A stretch of 64,000 nt of DNA from Candidatus Accumulibacter contiguus (GTDB lineage Bacteria > Pseudomonadota > Gammaproteobacteria > Burkholderiales > Rhodocyclaceae), in assembly GCF_012940005.1 (NCBI RefSeq), contig NZ_SPMX01000025.1, forward strand, positions 52,249-116,248, written 5' to 3'. This document shows, in pieces, positions 9,369 to 17,564 of this stretch (within the stretch, counting starts at the first letter, position 1; every line of letters starts with the position of its first letter). The translations under genes and the position numbers were made by a program. The notes beneath the pieces are model-generated. The model was given only the letters and a program-made list of their open reading frames with translations, was not told the origin of the DNA and ran no database searches.

Positions 9369-9580
9369 GGCGTTCACCTGTGTTCTGCGGCAATGGCGGC
9401 TGGAGAAATGGTCATCAGTGGAATGTTGAAATGTTGATTTGCTTGCTCGGCAAGAACGATCGCGGTCGCTCTGCTCTCATAGAGTTGGATAAAGCATATA
9501 TCGTACCAGCTTAAACAGAAATTTCATTCTCGCGTAAAATCAGCGCCATGCAATCGATCGACCGGGTCTGCGCGAAACCC

Positions 9581-9600
9581 TTGGGGGTGCAACAAAACGC
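9581..9600 (-). promoter_or_regulatory. Motif shared upstream of two phosphate-related operons (copy 1)
   Basis: TTGGGGGTGCAACAAAACGC (plus strand) matches 19 of 20 bases of 15847-15866. Both copies lie 200-300 bases upstream of minus-strand operons that begin with a PhoU-like or Pit gene. Could be an operator or a fragment of a dispersed repeat. Confidence 0.4.
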
Positions 9601-10053
9601 CATCAGAAACCCGCTGCCGGGCTGGCAAGACAGTCATCTCCACTTTAATTCAGATACTTGATGGAAAATGCAGGAGGCTGCCGGAGAATGCGGTGTTACA
9701 CCATGACCCCAGCTAAACACCGTACCCGATACAAGATGAGCGAGCCATTCGACACCGCAGCCATGCGGGCCGCTGAGGGCGAAGGGGGGCACCCGATGAA
9801 TGATGGAAAAATCCCGTTCGTGCTGAACCGGTCGAAAGCCGATCGCTCACTGGTCACAGGTGTAACGTTCCTGCATTGCGACAGATTCCGCTGGCCGACC
9901 GTAACTGGCTGTTATGTATGGGTAATACCAATTGTCAGCAGATCGGATGGCGGCGCATCGTCCGATTTGTTGCACCCGTAAAAGTTTTAGTGGCGCCTCT
10001 GGCTGCGCGCCTAGCGACTTGATCTTTGGTGAATATTGATGGCGGCAGAGGGC

Positions 10054-10069
10054 TGGCATGGCTTGTGCT
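10054..10069 (+). promoter_or_regulatory. Candidate sigma54 (-24/-12) promoter of the CYTH-CHAD gene
   Basis: TGGCATGGCTTGTGCT fits the consensus TGGCACG-N4-TTGCW with the invariant GG and GC ten bases apart and only two mismatches. It would start transcription near 10080, about 100 bases before the start codon. A sigma54-dependent activator is encoded at 16134-17564. Confidence 0.45.
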
Positions 10070-10178
10070 TGAACTGCGGTAACGGATATTCCGATCACCG
10101 TTTTCATATGCAAGTGGCTTGCTCAGTGGGAATTGGATGCTCCTGGCCAGGTCACCCCAATTCTCAGGAGCTTGTCAT

Positions 10179-11669
10179 ATGGCTATTGAAACCGAACTGA
10201 ATCTCTCCCTAACGCCCGGAGTGGCCAGCAGGCTGGCCAAGCATCCGCTGCTGACCGCCGCCAAACCGATTCGCCAACGCGTCGTCAATACCTATTACGA
10301 CACCGCAGACCAACGCTTGCGGCGCGAGCGGGTGATCGTTCGCCATGGCAGACAGGGGGCGACCTCACTGTCGTCGATTCGGCGGGAGGCCCCGCCGCAG
10401 GACAGGCAGGCGGGACATGACGAGTGGGAATTGGTGGGTGCGCCCGGAGAAATCGATTTCTCGCAGGTCAAGGACGGTACGCTGCGTCATCTGCTCGAAT
10501 CCGTGCGCGCAGAACTGCGGCCGGCATTTATCGCCAGTTTCACGCGCAGCGCCTGGCTGCTGGCACCGCGCGAAGACGTACGCATCGAACTGGCACTCGA
10601 TCGCGGCTGGATCGAGGCCGAAGGACGGCGCCAGGCAATCTGCGAGATCCGGCTAGAGTTGTTGTCGGGAGGTGTCGCTGACCTGTTTTCCACCGCCAGC
10701 GAACTGCAGGCCGATCTTTCCCTGCACCCGGAAGCCGCCAGCAAGCTCCTGCGTGGCTACCGGATTCTGGCAGCGGAACAATGGCCGGTGGTCAAGGCGC
10801 TTCCCATCGAGATCAACACCGGGATGTCGGCGATTGCCGCATTCCGGACGATCGGGCTGGCCTGCCTCAAACACCTGCAGAGCAATGAGCAGGGACTGCG
10901 GGAAAGCGACAATCCCGAGTTTGTCCATCAGGCTCGCGTCGCGATCCGCCGTCTGCGTTCGGCGATTCGGGTCTGGAAGCCACTGCTCCCGCAGGACTTC
11001 GTGAGCAGCTTCGACCCGCTCTGGCAGGCTCTGGCCAGGCAACTCGGCGAAACGCGAAACTGGGATGTGTTTCTTGCCGAGACCTTGCCATCGATCGTTG
11101 CTGCTTTCCCTCTCCCGGAAGGCGTCGCGATCGCTCGCCTGTCGAACTACGCGCAGCGTCGCTGCGCCATCAATCGCCAGGCAGCGCGCAGCGCACTCAA
11201 AACGGATGATTACTCGCGGCTGTTGCTCGAATTCACTGCCGCCATTCTGGCGCTTCCCGAGGGCGAAGCGCGCCCACTCGAAGCCTTTGTGCCGCGCTGC
11301 CTCGACAAGCGCGCCAAACAGGTCAGGCAACTCGCGGCACAGGCACTGTGCGGCGACGCGACGGCCCGCCATCGTCTGCGTGTGGCCTACAAGCGACTGC
11401 GCTACGCGATCGAATTTTTCGCGTCACTCTTCCCCGGCGAACGGCTGCGCAACTACCACCTGTCGGCCAGCGGCCTGCAGGAAATGCTCGGCCGACTCAA
11501 CGATCTGGCTGTGGCCAGCGAACTGATCCATGAAGCGCTGCCCGGTGAGCAGGGGGAGGGCATACGCTGCTGGCTCGAAGGGCAAACTGAACAGCTATTG
11601 CCCGAACTGGGCCGCCTGCTGGACGATTTTCACCAGCAGGCGGCACCGTGGAGGACGCCGGCTGCTTGA
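10179..11669 (+). CDS. CYTH-CHAD domain protein (putative polyphosphate-associated)
   Basis: A 496-residue protein. Residues about 1-200 are a CYTH (triphosphate tunnel) domain: ETELNLSL at the N-terminus, NTYYDTADQRLRRER, and WELVGAP. Residues about 220-490 are a CHAD domain with its His/Arg/Lys-rich helices (VHQARVAIRRLRSAIRVW, then RHRLRVAYKRLRYAIEFF). CHAD domains bind polyphosphate granules and CYTH domains bind or hydrolyse triphosphates (known for the families). The usual ExExK motif reads E4-T-E6-L-N8, so the Lys is replaced by Asn and catalysis is uncertain. The ATG at 10179 is preceded by CAGGAG eight bases away; an upstream start would add 20 unrelated residues. Context among Pit and PhoU-like genes supports a role in phosphate storage. 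Confidence 0.92.
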   Translation: MAIETELNLSLTPGVASRLAKHPLLTAAKPIRQRVVNTYYDTADQRLRRERVIVRHGRQGATSLSSIRREAPPQDRQAGHDEWELVGAPGEIDFSQVKDGTLRHLLESVRAELRPAFIASFTRSAWLLAPREDVRIELALDRGWIEAEGRRQAICEIRLELLSGGVADLFSTASELQADLSLHPEAASKLLRGYRILAAEQWPVVKALPIEINTGMSAIAAFRTIGLACLKHLQSNEQGLRESDNPEFVHQARVAIRRLRSAIRVWKPLLPQDFVSSFDPLWQALARQLGETRNWDVFLAETLPSIVAAFPLPEGVAIARLSNYAQRRCAINRQAARSALKTDDYSRLLLEFTAAILALPEGEARPLEAFVPRCLDKRAKQVRQLAAQALCGDATARHRLRVAYKRLRYAIEFFASLFPGERLRNYHLSASGLQEMLGRLNDLAVASELIHEALPGEQGEGIRCWLEGQTEQLLPELGRLLDDFHQQAAPWRTPAA

Positions 11670-11690
11670 ATCCCGTGCAACTTTTGTGGA

Positions 11691-11739
11691 TCGCGTCAAT
11701 GACTCACGAATCGCCCCTCACCTGCAAGCAGGAGAGGGG
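11691..11739 (+). repeat. Dispersed composite repeat, copy 2, with hairpin arm
   Basis: TCGCGTCAATGACTCACGAA followed by CCCCTCACCTGC AA GCAGGAGAGGGG, an imperfect hairpin. It has the core block and the C/G-rich inverted arms of copies 1 and 3 but lacks the CCCTGAGCCTTGTCGA block. It lies just after the CYTH-CHAD stop in a convergent intergenic region and may double as a terminator. Confidence 0.65.
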
Positions 11740-11781
11740 GCATCGGTTGAAGACGGATTTGCCCACCGGAGAAGATTCGAG

Positions 11782-11826
11782 GATTCCGGGCTCCTCCGGA
11801 CGCTATCCGTAAGGAGCCGCGGAATC
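11782..11826. terminator. Long stem-loop between convergent genes
   Basis: GATTCCGGGCTCCT pairs with AGGAGCCGCGGAATC around a 16-base loop, with one mismatch/bulge. Located between the convergent CYTH-CHAD and PhoU-like genes, 18 bases from the latter's stop. No clear T-run, so a bidirectional terminator is inferred from position and structure only. Confidence 0.45.
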
Positions 11827-11843
11827 TTGTGCTGCGGCAGCGT

Positions 11844-12503
11844 TCAGACCAGCTTGACGACGATGTTGTTCAGCGCGCGCGCTGCATCAGAGACGCGGTC
11901 AGCGGCATTGGAGAGGTGGCGATAGGTTTCGCGGCGCTTGAACATATTCAGATAGTCATCACCCTGGAAGAGCGCGGTAATCGCTCGCCGATACGATTTT
12001 TCAACCGTGCGTTCGGCTTTCCTGGCGGCGTTGGCATCGACGCCGGCACCGGCCGGATCAGTCGCCAGACGCCCAAAACCTTTGGCCAGCGCGTCGGCAC
12101 CTTCGCGGATGTGCAGCGCCATTTCGAGGCTGTGCTTGTCGGGTTGCAGACCCAGCATGTCCATTTCGACGACCGTCGATTTGCAGTAGTTGACGATGTC
12201 GTCGAGCGTCGTGATCGCGCGGAACAGGTCTTCGCGATCGACCGGCGTCGAGAAAGCATCGCTCAAGACGCTGAGGTTGACGGCCTTGATGCGGTCGGCT
12301 TCGTGCTCGTCGTCACGGACCTTCTGGCTGATGGCCGTATCGCCGGTTTCCATGAATTCGACGAGCAGGCGAGTCGTTTCGGCAGCGTTCGCGCTTTGCT
12401 CGGCAAGCATGCCAAAGAAATCGGCAACGGTCGGGAATACCCGCTCATACAGACGGCGGAAAATGGGCTTGTTCTCTTCGGTTTGGCTTTGATTTTCGTC
12501 CAT
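11844..12503 (-). CDS. DUF47 (PhoU-like) protein paired with Pit permease, copy 1
   Basis: A 219-residue helical DUF47 protein, the usual partner of Pit permeases. Recognisable segments are FFGMLAEQSANAAE, the EHEADRI helix (a PhoU-type metal-binding pattern), and FSTPVDREDLFRAI followed by LDDIVNYCKS, all standard for the family. It follows the Pit gene by 11 bases and has GGAG at good spacing before its ATG. It is thought to control or assist phosphate uptake through Pit. It is roughly half identical by eye to the protein at 13851, its counterpart in the adjacent duplicated operon. Confidence 0.92.
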   Translation of the reverse strand: MDENQSQTEENKPIFRRLYERVFPTVADFFGMLAEQSANAAETTRLLVEFMETGDTAISQKVRDDEHEADRIKAVNLSVLSDAFSTPVDREDLFRAITTLDDIVNYCKSTVVEMDMLGLQPDKHSLEMALHIREGADALAKGFGRLATDPAGAGVDANAARKAERTVEKSYRRAITALFQGDDYLNMFKRRETYRHLSNAADRVSDAARALNNIVVKLV

Positions 12504-12514
12504 GGTTCATCTCC

Positions 12515-13561
12515 TCAGTTAGTGTGGCCAAGAATGATCCTGGCAATGGCGTAGCAGACAATGGAAGTGAGTGCCGAAGCAGGGATGGTGATCACCCAGG
12601 TCTTGGCGATGTCAACCGCCTTTTTCCAGCGCACGGCACGCGGGTGCTCGGAATAGCCGATACCCATGATCGAGGTGGCGACCACGTGCGTGGTCGATAC
12701 CGGTGCACCCAGATACGAAGCGGTCAGAATCAGGAAGCCCGAGGTGAGTTGCGACGAAAACGCGTGCAGTGGGCGGACCCGATAAATCGCAAAACCGAGC
12801 GTGCGCACGATGCGCCAGCCGCCGGACAGGATGCCGAGGGTGATCGCCGTGGCGCAGGCCAGGATCACCCAGAAAGGCACCTCGAACTTCGGGATGAAGC
12901 CCCCGAGCAGCAGCACCAGCGTCAGCATGCCCATGCTCTTCTGCGCGTCGTTGGCACCGTGCGAGAACGCGAGACACGCAGCAGTGACGAACTGCAGCTT
13001 CCTCAGGGTCTGATTGGCGGTCGGCCTGGCGCTGGCCATGACCTTCCGGCCGAGGCGGAAAATCAGAAAACCTACGCAGAAACCCAGCACCGGCGAGAGG
13101 AACAACGAGACCAGCACCTTCATCACGCCGAGCAGCTTGCCTTCGTGCATCAGCGGCGACCAGCCCCAGATCACGTATTCCGAGCCGACGGCGGCGACCA
13201 CCGCGCCGGCGAGTCCACCGACCAGCGCATGCGACGACGATGAGGGAATGCCGAACCACCAGGTCGCGAGATTCCAGACGATGGCGCCAAGCAGACCGCA
13301 GAACAGAATCAATACCGCCAGATGGGCGTCCACGGTCGACAAGTCGACGAACTTGCCGATAGTGTTGGCCACCGCCGTTCCACCGAGCAGGGGTCCGAGA
13401 AACTCGAAAACCCCGACGACGACGACCGCCTGCGCCGGCGTCATTGCCCGCGATGCGATGATCGTCGCGACGATGTTCGCAGCATCATGAAAGCCGTTGG
13501 TGTAATCGAAGAACAACACGATTGCCACGGTCGCCACGGCCAGCCAATATAGAGATTCCAT
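12515..13561 (-). CDS. pit: Low-affinity inorganic phosphate transporter, Pit family (copy 1)
   Basis: A 348-residue inner-membrane permease that would import metal-phosphate complexes with protons. It contains the duplicated PiT signature: an N-terminal DYTNGFHDAANIVATIIASR and a C-terminal AFSHGANDAQKSMGMLTL, plus the GIPSSSSHALVGG and GAPVSTTHVVA loops. About ten hydrophobic segments. GGGGG three bases before the ATG at 13561 serves as ribosome-binding site. First gene of a two-gene operon with the DUF47 gene. Nearly the same protein is encoded at 14510. By family knowledge, Pit permeases are the main phosphate importers in polyphosphate-accumulating bacteria; arsenate also enters this way. 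Confidence 0.95.
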   Translation of the reverse strand: MESLYWLAVATVAIVLFFDYTNGFHDAANIVATIIASRAMTPAQAVVVVGVFEFLGPLLGGTAVANTIGKFVDLSTVDAHLAVLILFCGLLGAIVWNLATWWFGIPSSSSHALVGGLAGAVVAAVGSEYVIWGWSPLMHEGKLLGVMKVLVSLFLSPVLGFCVGFLIFRLGRKVMASARPTANQTLRKLQFVTAACLAFSHGANDAQKSMGMLTLVLLLGGFIPKFEVPFWVILACATAITLGILSGGWRIVRTLGFAIYRVRPLHAFSSQLTSGFLILTASYLGAPVSTTHVVATSIMGIGYSEHPRAVRWKKAVDIAKTWVITIPASALTSIVCYAIARIILGHTN

Positions 13562-13850
13562 ACGCCCCCTTTCTGGTAAAGGCCCTCGCGGCCCTCTTCT
13601 TGTAAAAAGTGCGCGGATTATTCACGAAAATCAGAAATTGTACACATTCTGTTGGCGTCGGCAGCGTAGCCAGGGTGCCTTGGGGATGAATCGTGCGTCA
13701 GGAGGATCGGCGGCAAATCGCAAGTGGCCGCGGCATGCTGCGCGGCGGGCAAAGCGCCCGAGTGGAATGCGTAGCCGGAGATACAGACGGGGAAAGGGCC
13801 TTGCGGCCGATTCCCCGTGCTTGCTTACCCGACTGCGCGGGAAGGAAGTT

Positions 13851-14507
13851 TCAGCAGAGCTTGACGACGATGTCCAGCAGTGTGCTGTTGCAGACGTTCA
13901 GGCGGTCTGCTGCACCCAGCAGTTGATTGTAGATTTCCTTGCGGCGGAAGATGTGGTGAAAATCGTTGTCGTTGAACAACTCGGCGAGGGCGCGCCGGTG
14001 GGTGCGGGTCAATTTCCGGACCGCCTGGTCGGATTTGTCCGCGTCGGCGCGGCCCAGTTTGGGATCGCTGCCCAGACGGCCATAGCCTGCAGCCACCGCC
14101 TCGGCCCCTTCCTTGAGGTACACGGCCATTTCCAGGCAGTATTTGTCGGCCTTCAAGGCCAGGACATTCGTGTCCATCTCGGCAACGACGGTCTTGCAGC
14201 TATTGATGATTTCATCGAGGTTGATGATCGCCCGGTGCAGGTCCTCGCGGTCGATCGGTGTCGAGAACGCTTCGTTGAGCAGCGTCAGATTGCGAATCTT
14301 GAGGCGATCTCCCTCGTGTTCGGCATCGATCACCCTTTTGGCGACTTCCGGCGTGCCGGAGCCCATGTATTCGACCAGCAGACCGGCGCTAAGGCCGACC
14401 TGCGCGCTTTGCTCGGCCAGCAGGGCGAAGAAATTCGGTACTCTGGGAAAGACCCGATGCAGGATGCGGCGAGTGAAGGAGGGTGATGCAGTACTTGCGT
14501 TCGACAT
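13851..14507 (-). CDS. DUF47 (PhoU-like) protein paired with Pit permease, copy 2
   Basis: A 218-residue DUF47 protein with FFALLAEQSAQVGLSAG, the EHEGDRLKI helix and FSTPIDREDLHRAI followed by LDEIINSCKT. It starts two bases after the Pit stop codon (14510), with AAGG upstream. It is the PhoU-like half of the second tandem Pit operon. Compared with copy 1 it has a different N-terminal tail and about half of positions unchanged, so the duplication is not recent, or this half has diverged faster than the permease. Likely modulates the adjacent permease. Confidence 0.92.
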   Translation of the reverse strand: MSNASTASPSFTRRILHRVFPRVPNFFALLAEQSAQVGLSAGLLVEYMGSGTPEVAKRVIDAEHEGDRLKIRNLTLLNEAFSTPIDREDLHRAIINLDEIINSCKTVVAEMDTNVLALKADKYCLEMAVYLKEGAEAVAAGYGRLGSDPKLGRADADKSDQAVRKLTRTHRRALAELFNDNDFHHIFRRKEIYNQLLGAADRLNVCNSTLLDIVVKLC

Positions 14508-14509
14508 GA

Positions 14510-15550
14510 TTAGACCTTTCCGAGAAAGAGATTGACAAGAGCGAATGTCTGAATGGCAACCAGTGCCGAGCCGGGGATGGTGATGACCCAGGTAATGGCG
14601 ATGTCCTTGGCCTTCTTCCAGCGCACGGCTTTCGGCCGCTCCGAGGAACCGATGCCCATGATCGAGGTGCCGACGACGTGGGTGGTCGAGACCGGCGCAC
14701 CGATCGCCGACGCGGTCAGGATCACCAGGGCCGAGGTCAGTTGTGAGCTGAGCGCGTGGATCGGGCGAACGCGGTAAATCGCGAAACCAAGGGTGCGGAC
14801 GATCCGCCAGCCGCCAGAGAGAATCCCCAGGGTAATCGCGATGGCGCAGGCCAGCATGACCCAGAAGGGTACTTCAAAGGTTGGAATGAAACCTCCCAGC
14901 AGCAACGCCAGCGTCAGCATGCCCATGCTTTTCTGCGCGTCGTTGGCGCCGTGCGAAAAAGCGAGACCGGCGGCGGTGACGAACTGTGCATAACGCAGGC
15001 CGGTATTGGCTGAAGGCTTGGCGGCGAACAGGAGGATGTTCATCAGTCGCAGGATCAGGAAACCGACCCAGAAACCGAGCAGCGGTGACACGATCAGGCT
15101 GGCCAGCACCTTGACGATGCCGGTCACCTGCCCGTGCATCAATTGCGAGAAACCCCAGACGACATTGTCCACGCCGGCGGAAACGACGACCGCGCCGATC
15201 AGCCCGCCGACCAGTGCGTGCGAAGAGGACGACGGGATGCCGAAATACCAGGTGGCGAGATTCCAGACGATGGCGCCAACCAGACCGCTGATCAGGATGG
15301 CCAGCGAAAGAACGGCCTGCACGTCACCGAGGGTGACGAACTTGCCGATGGTGTTGGCGACCGCCGTTCCACCCAGCAGAGGCCCGAGGAACTCGAAAGT
15401 GCCGACGATGATCACTGCCTGCACGGGGGTCATCGCGCGCGACGCGATGATCGTCGCCACGATGTTGGCAGCGTCATGAAAGCCGTTGGTATAGTCGAAA
15501 AAGAGGACGATGGCTACAGTCAGAATCGTCAGAATCAGTAATGTGCTCAT
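14510..15550 (-). CDS. pit: Low-affinity inorganic phosphate transporter, Pit family (copy 2)
   Basis: A 346-residue PiT permease, closely similar along its whole length to the one at 12515 (same DYTNGFHDAANIVATIIASR and AFSHGANDAQKSMGMLTL signatures and the same WRIVRTLGFAIYRVRP segment). Differences concentrate in the central loop (about 120-190) and the C-terminus. Start ATG at 15550; the ribosome-binding site is weak (GGG), unlike copy 1, which may mean different expression. Followed by its own DUF47 gene. The long leader upstream holds a motif shared with the PhoU-like pair at 9581. Confidence 0.95.
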   Translation of the reverse strand: MSTLLILTILTVAIVLFFDYTNGFHDAANIVATIIASRAMTPVQAVIIVGTFEFLGPLLGGTAVANTIGKFVTLGDVQAVLSLAILISGLVGAIVWNLATWYFGIPSSSSHALVGGLIGAVVVSAGVDNVVWGFSQLMHGQVTGIVKVLASLIVSPLLGFWVGFLILRLMNILLFAAKPSANTGLRYAQFVTAAGLAFSHGANDAQKSMGMLTLALLLGGFIPTFEVPFWVMLACAIAITLGILSGGWRIVRTLGFAIYRVRPIHALSSQLTSALVILTASAIGAPVSTTHVVGTSIMGIGSSERPKAVRWKKAKDIAITWVITIPGSALVAIQTFALVNLFLGKV

Positions 15551-15846
15551 GAAGCGGCCCTGTGGTGGTGGTCGTGGGTTGATGCGCGGCGGTCAGACAT
15601 CCGGGTGTGCAACGTGCGCTGTAGTGGGATCCGACTGGTGAGGTGTCTGTATGCGTGTTCGCGTGCGATTGATTCCCCTTGCATGAATGAAGTGCTTCTG
15701 TGATCACCGAGAAGCAGCCGTGGTCGCGCCCAGTGAGCGCTCATCCTGCTGTCGTAAGCATTATTCATGCCAAAACGGACCTGTTCTGACCAGAATCCAG
15801 AAAAACAGAGGCTTGCTGGATGCTTTCGGTCCTGTCCCGGGATCTC

Positions 15847-15866
15847 TTGGGGGTGTAACAAAACGC
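15847..15866 (-). promoter_or_regulatory. Motif shared upstream of two phosphate-related operons (copy 2)
   Basis: TTGGGGGTGTAACAAAACGC (plus strand), 19 of 20 bases identical to 9581-9600. It lies about 300 bases upstream of the Pit start at 15550. It does not look like a Pho box. Confidence 0.4.
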
Positions 15867-15905
15867 ACCGAGAATTCCGTGAAGGTTCTTTTTAGGAACA
15901 TTAAA

Positions 15906-15921
15906 CGATTGATTACAATCG
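15906..15921. promoter_or_regulatory. AT-rich inverted repeat, candidate operator
   Basis: CGATTG and CAATCG flank ATTA as a perfect inverted repeat within an unusually AT-rich segment (about 15890-15935). The position upstream of the Pit operon suggests a protein-binding site; no specific regulator is assigned. Confidence 0.3.
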
Positions 15922-16034
15922 ATTAATTACACTTCAACAGGCATTGTCAAAATGTCGAGACGTAACACCCAGGAAGGAAGAACGAAACGACACCCGGCCG
16001 AGTCAGCCGCAGGCTGCTGGAGTCCATGTGAAAA

Positions 16035-16080
16035 TCGCGTCAGCGACTCACGAATCCTGCCCTGAGCCTTGTCGAAGGGC
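16035..16080 (+). repeat. Dispersed composite repeat, copy 3
   Basis: TCGCGTCAGCGACTCACGAA followed within six bases by CCCTGAGCCTTGTCGAAGGG. Same block order as copy 1 on the opposite strand; a degenerate C/G-rich arm (CCTCTCTCGCAAGCGGAAGAG) follows to about 16105. Intergenic, 54 bases after the stop of the sigma54 regulator. Confidence 0.75.
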
Positions 16081-16133
16081 TTCCTCTCTCGCAAGCGGAA
16101 GAGCGCCGGGGGAAAGGAACAGCTTTCGCCGCT

Positions 16134-17564
16134 TCAGGATTCGGGTGGCAGTGCTCGCCGTGCCAGGCGTCGGTTGAGCGCCGGTCGGGATAGCCCGAGT
16201 AGCGTCGCGGCGACGCCCTGATTGCCCTTGGCGCGTTTGAGCGCTTCCCGGACCATCGCCTCTTCCACTTCGTCGAGGGTGGGAAAGCGTCCCGGAATCA
16301 GGATCGGCAGGCCATCGGACGGATCCGCCACGGCATCGTCGGCGCCCGTCTTCTGCTGTTTCTGGATCGCCTGTCGGAAGCTGTCCATGGCCAGCACCGC
16401 ACCACCACGATGCAAGGCCATGGCATTGAATACCATCGCCCGTAATTCGCGCACGTTGCCGGGAAAGTGATAGTTGGCAAGCAGGGTCAGGAGTTCGTTC
16501 GATGGCTCCGGGGCTGGCTTGTGGATGGCCGCCGCAGCCTCGTCGAGAAAGTGCTGCAGCAACAGCGGGATGTCTTCCTTGTGCTGGCGCAGCGGCGGCA
16601 CCTCGACCTGGTGCACCGACAGGCGGAAATAGAGATCCGAACGAAAGTGATTCTGGCGCATCATCTGCGCCAGTTTGCAGTTGGTCGCACAGACGACGCG
16701 TGCGTCACTGGGGCGGGCCACATCCGATCCCAGCGGGAAGTACATGTGCTCCTGCAACAGACGCAACAGTTTGACCTGCGAAGCCATCGACAGATCGCCG
16801 ATCTCGTCGAGGAACAGCGTGCCACCGGCAGCCTGGGCGATCAGCCCGGCACGTGACTGGTCGGCGCCGGTGAAAGCGCCTTTCTTGTGACCGAACAGGG
16901 TATCCGAAAAGAGCGTGTCGTCGAGGCCGGCGACATTGACCTGCACGAACTGCCCGCTCAGGCCGCTGAGTTTGTGCAAGGCCTGCGCGAACATCTCCTT
17001 GCCGGCACCCGTCTCGCCGGAGATCAGCACCGGCTCGGCAGAAACGGCAACTGCTTCGAGGTACTGAAAGAGCGACCGCATCTTGCGGCTGTTGGTGATG
17101 ATGCCGGCAAAGGCCTCGTTGTTCTGCAGGCAGTCCGACAGGAGGTAACGCTTCAGCACCCCCATCTGCCGCCGCAGCGAGTGCACTTCGAGGGCATGGC
17201 GGACGCTCGCCACCAGACGACTTTCCTCGACCGGTTTGACGAGGTAGTCGAACGCCCCTTCCTTCATGCTGCGCACGGCGGTTTCGACATCCTGAGCAGC
17301 GGTCATGACGATCACCGGCACTTCCGGGTAGAGGTGGACGATGTCCGGCAGCAGCTTGGTACCACTGATATGCGGCATCATCAGGTCGAGCAGCACGGCG
17401 CTTGCCGGCTGCTGCCCGAGCATCGACAGCAGTTCCCGGCTGTCGCTGACCATCTGGATGTTGGCGACGCCGGCGCTGTGCAGCACGGCTGCGCTGGCGT
17501 GCAGAACCGACTCCTCGTCATCGACGAGAAAAACGGGCAGACTGGCAAATGACTTTTCCTTCAT
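16134..17564 (-). CDS. NtrC-family sigma54-dependent response regulator
   Basis: A 476-residue three-domain activator. Receiver domain (about 8-125) with the acidic pair DD at 15-16 and phosphoacceptor D60 in LLDLMMPHISG; AAA+ domain (about 150-380) with Walker A SGETGAGKE, the sigma54-contacting GAFTGA loop, and Walker B GTLFLDEIGD; C-terminal Fis-type helix-turn-helix (GVAATLLGLSRPALNRRL). It would open sigma54-RNA polymerase promoters when phosphorylated. Its start codon directly abuts the stop codon of the kinase gene upstream, so they form a two-component pair. A sigma54-like site before the CYTH-CHAD gene (10054) is a possible target, which is inference. Confidence 0.95.
   Translation of the reverse strand: MKEKSFASLPVFLVDDEESVLHASAAVLHSAGVANIQMVSDSRELLSMLGQQPASAVLLDLMMPHISGTKLLPDIVHLYPEVPVIVMTAAQDVETAVRSMKEGAFDYLVKPVEESRLVASVRHALEVHSLRRQMGVLKRYLLSDCLQNNEAFAGIITNSRKMRSLFQYLEAVAVSAEPVLISGETGAGKEMFAQALHKLSGLSGQFVQVNVAGLDDTLFSDTLFGHKKGAFTGADQSRAGLIAQAAGGTLFLDEIGDLSMASQVKLLRLLQEHMYFPLGSDVARPSDARVVCATNCKLAQMMRQNHFRSDLYFRLSVHQVEVPPLRQHKEDIPLLLQHFLDEAAAAIHKPAPEPSNELLTLLANYHFPGNVRELRAMVFNAMALHRGGAVLAMDSFRQAIQKQQKTGADDAVADPSDGLPILIPGRFPTLDEVEEAMVREALKRAKGNQGVAATLLGLSRPALNRRLARRALPPES

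Larger units (their letters stand above)
9369..10178. other. Intergenic region with regulatory elements, no convincing gene
   Basis: About 800 bases between the divergent PhoU-like pair and the CYTH-CHAD gene. Short open frames at 9658-9981 (+) and 9847-10113 (-) exist, but neither has a good ribosome-binding site or recognisable sequence. The stretch 9490-9540 is AT-rich and could hold the minus-strand promoter. A 20-base motif shared with the leader of the second Pit operon lies at 9581-9600, and a sigma54-like promoter at 10054-10069. Confidence 0.6.
15551..16133. other. Intergenic leader region of the second Pit operon
   Basis: About 580 bases between the Pit start and the stop of the sigma54 regulator. 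No supported gene. It holds the shared 20-base motif (15847-15866), an inverted repeat CGATTG-ATTA-CAATCG (15906-15921) in an AT-rich stretch, and a copy of the dispersed repeat (16035-16080). Confidence 0.6.

Noticed and set aside
9658..9981. Open frame of 107 codons in the region before CYTH-CHAD
   Set aside because: No ribosome-binding site, no similarity recognised, contains the shared non-coding context; also contradicted by an equally long opposite frame.
15880..15960. Possible Pho box upstream of the second Pit operon (TTGTCAAAATGTCG)
   Set aside because: Half-site spacing is eight rather than eleven bases and matches are poor.
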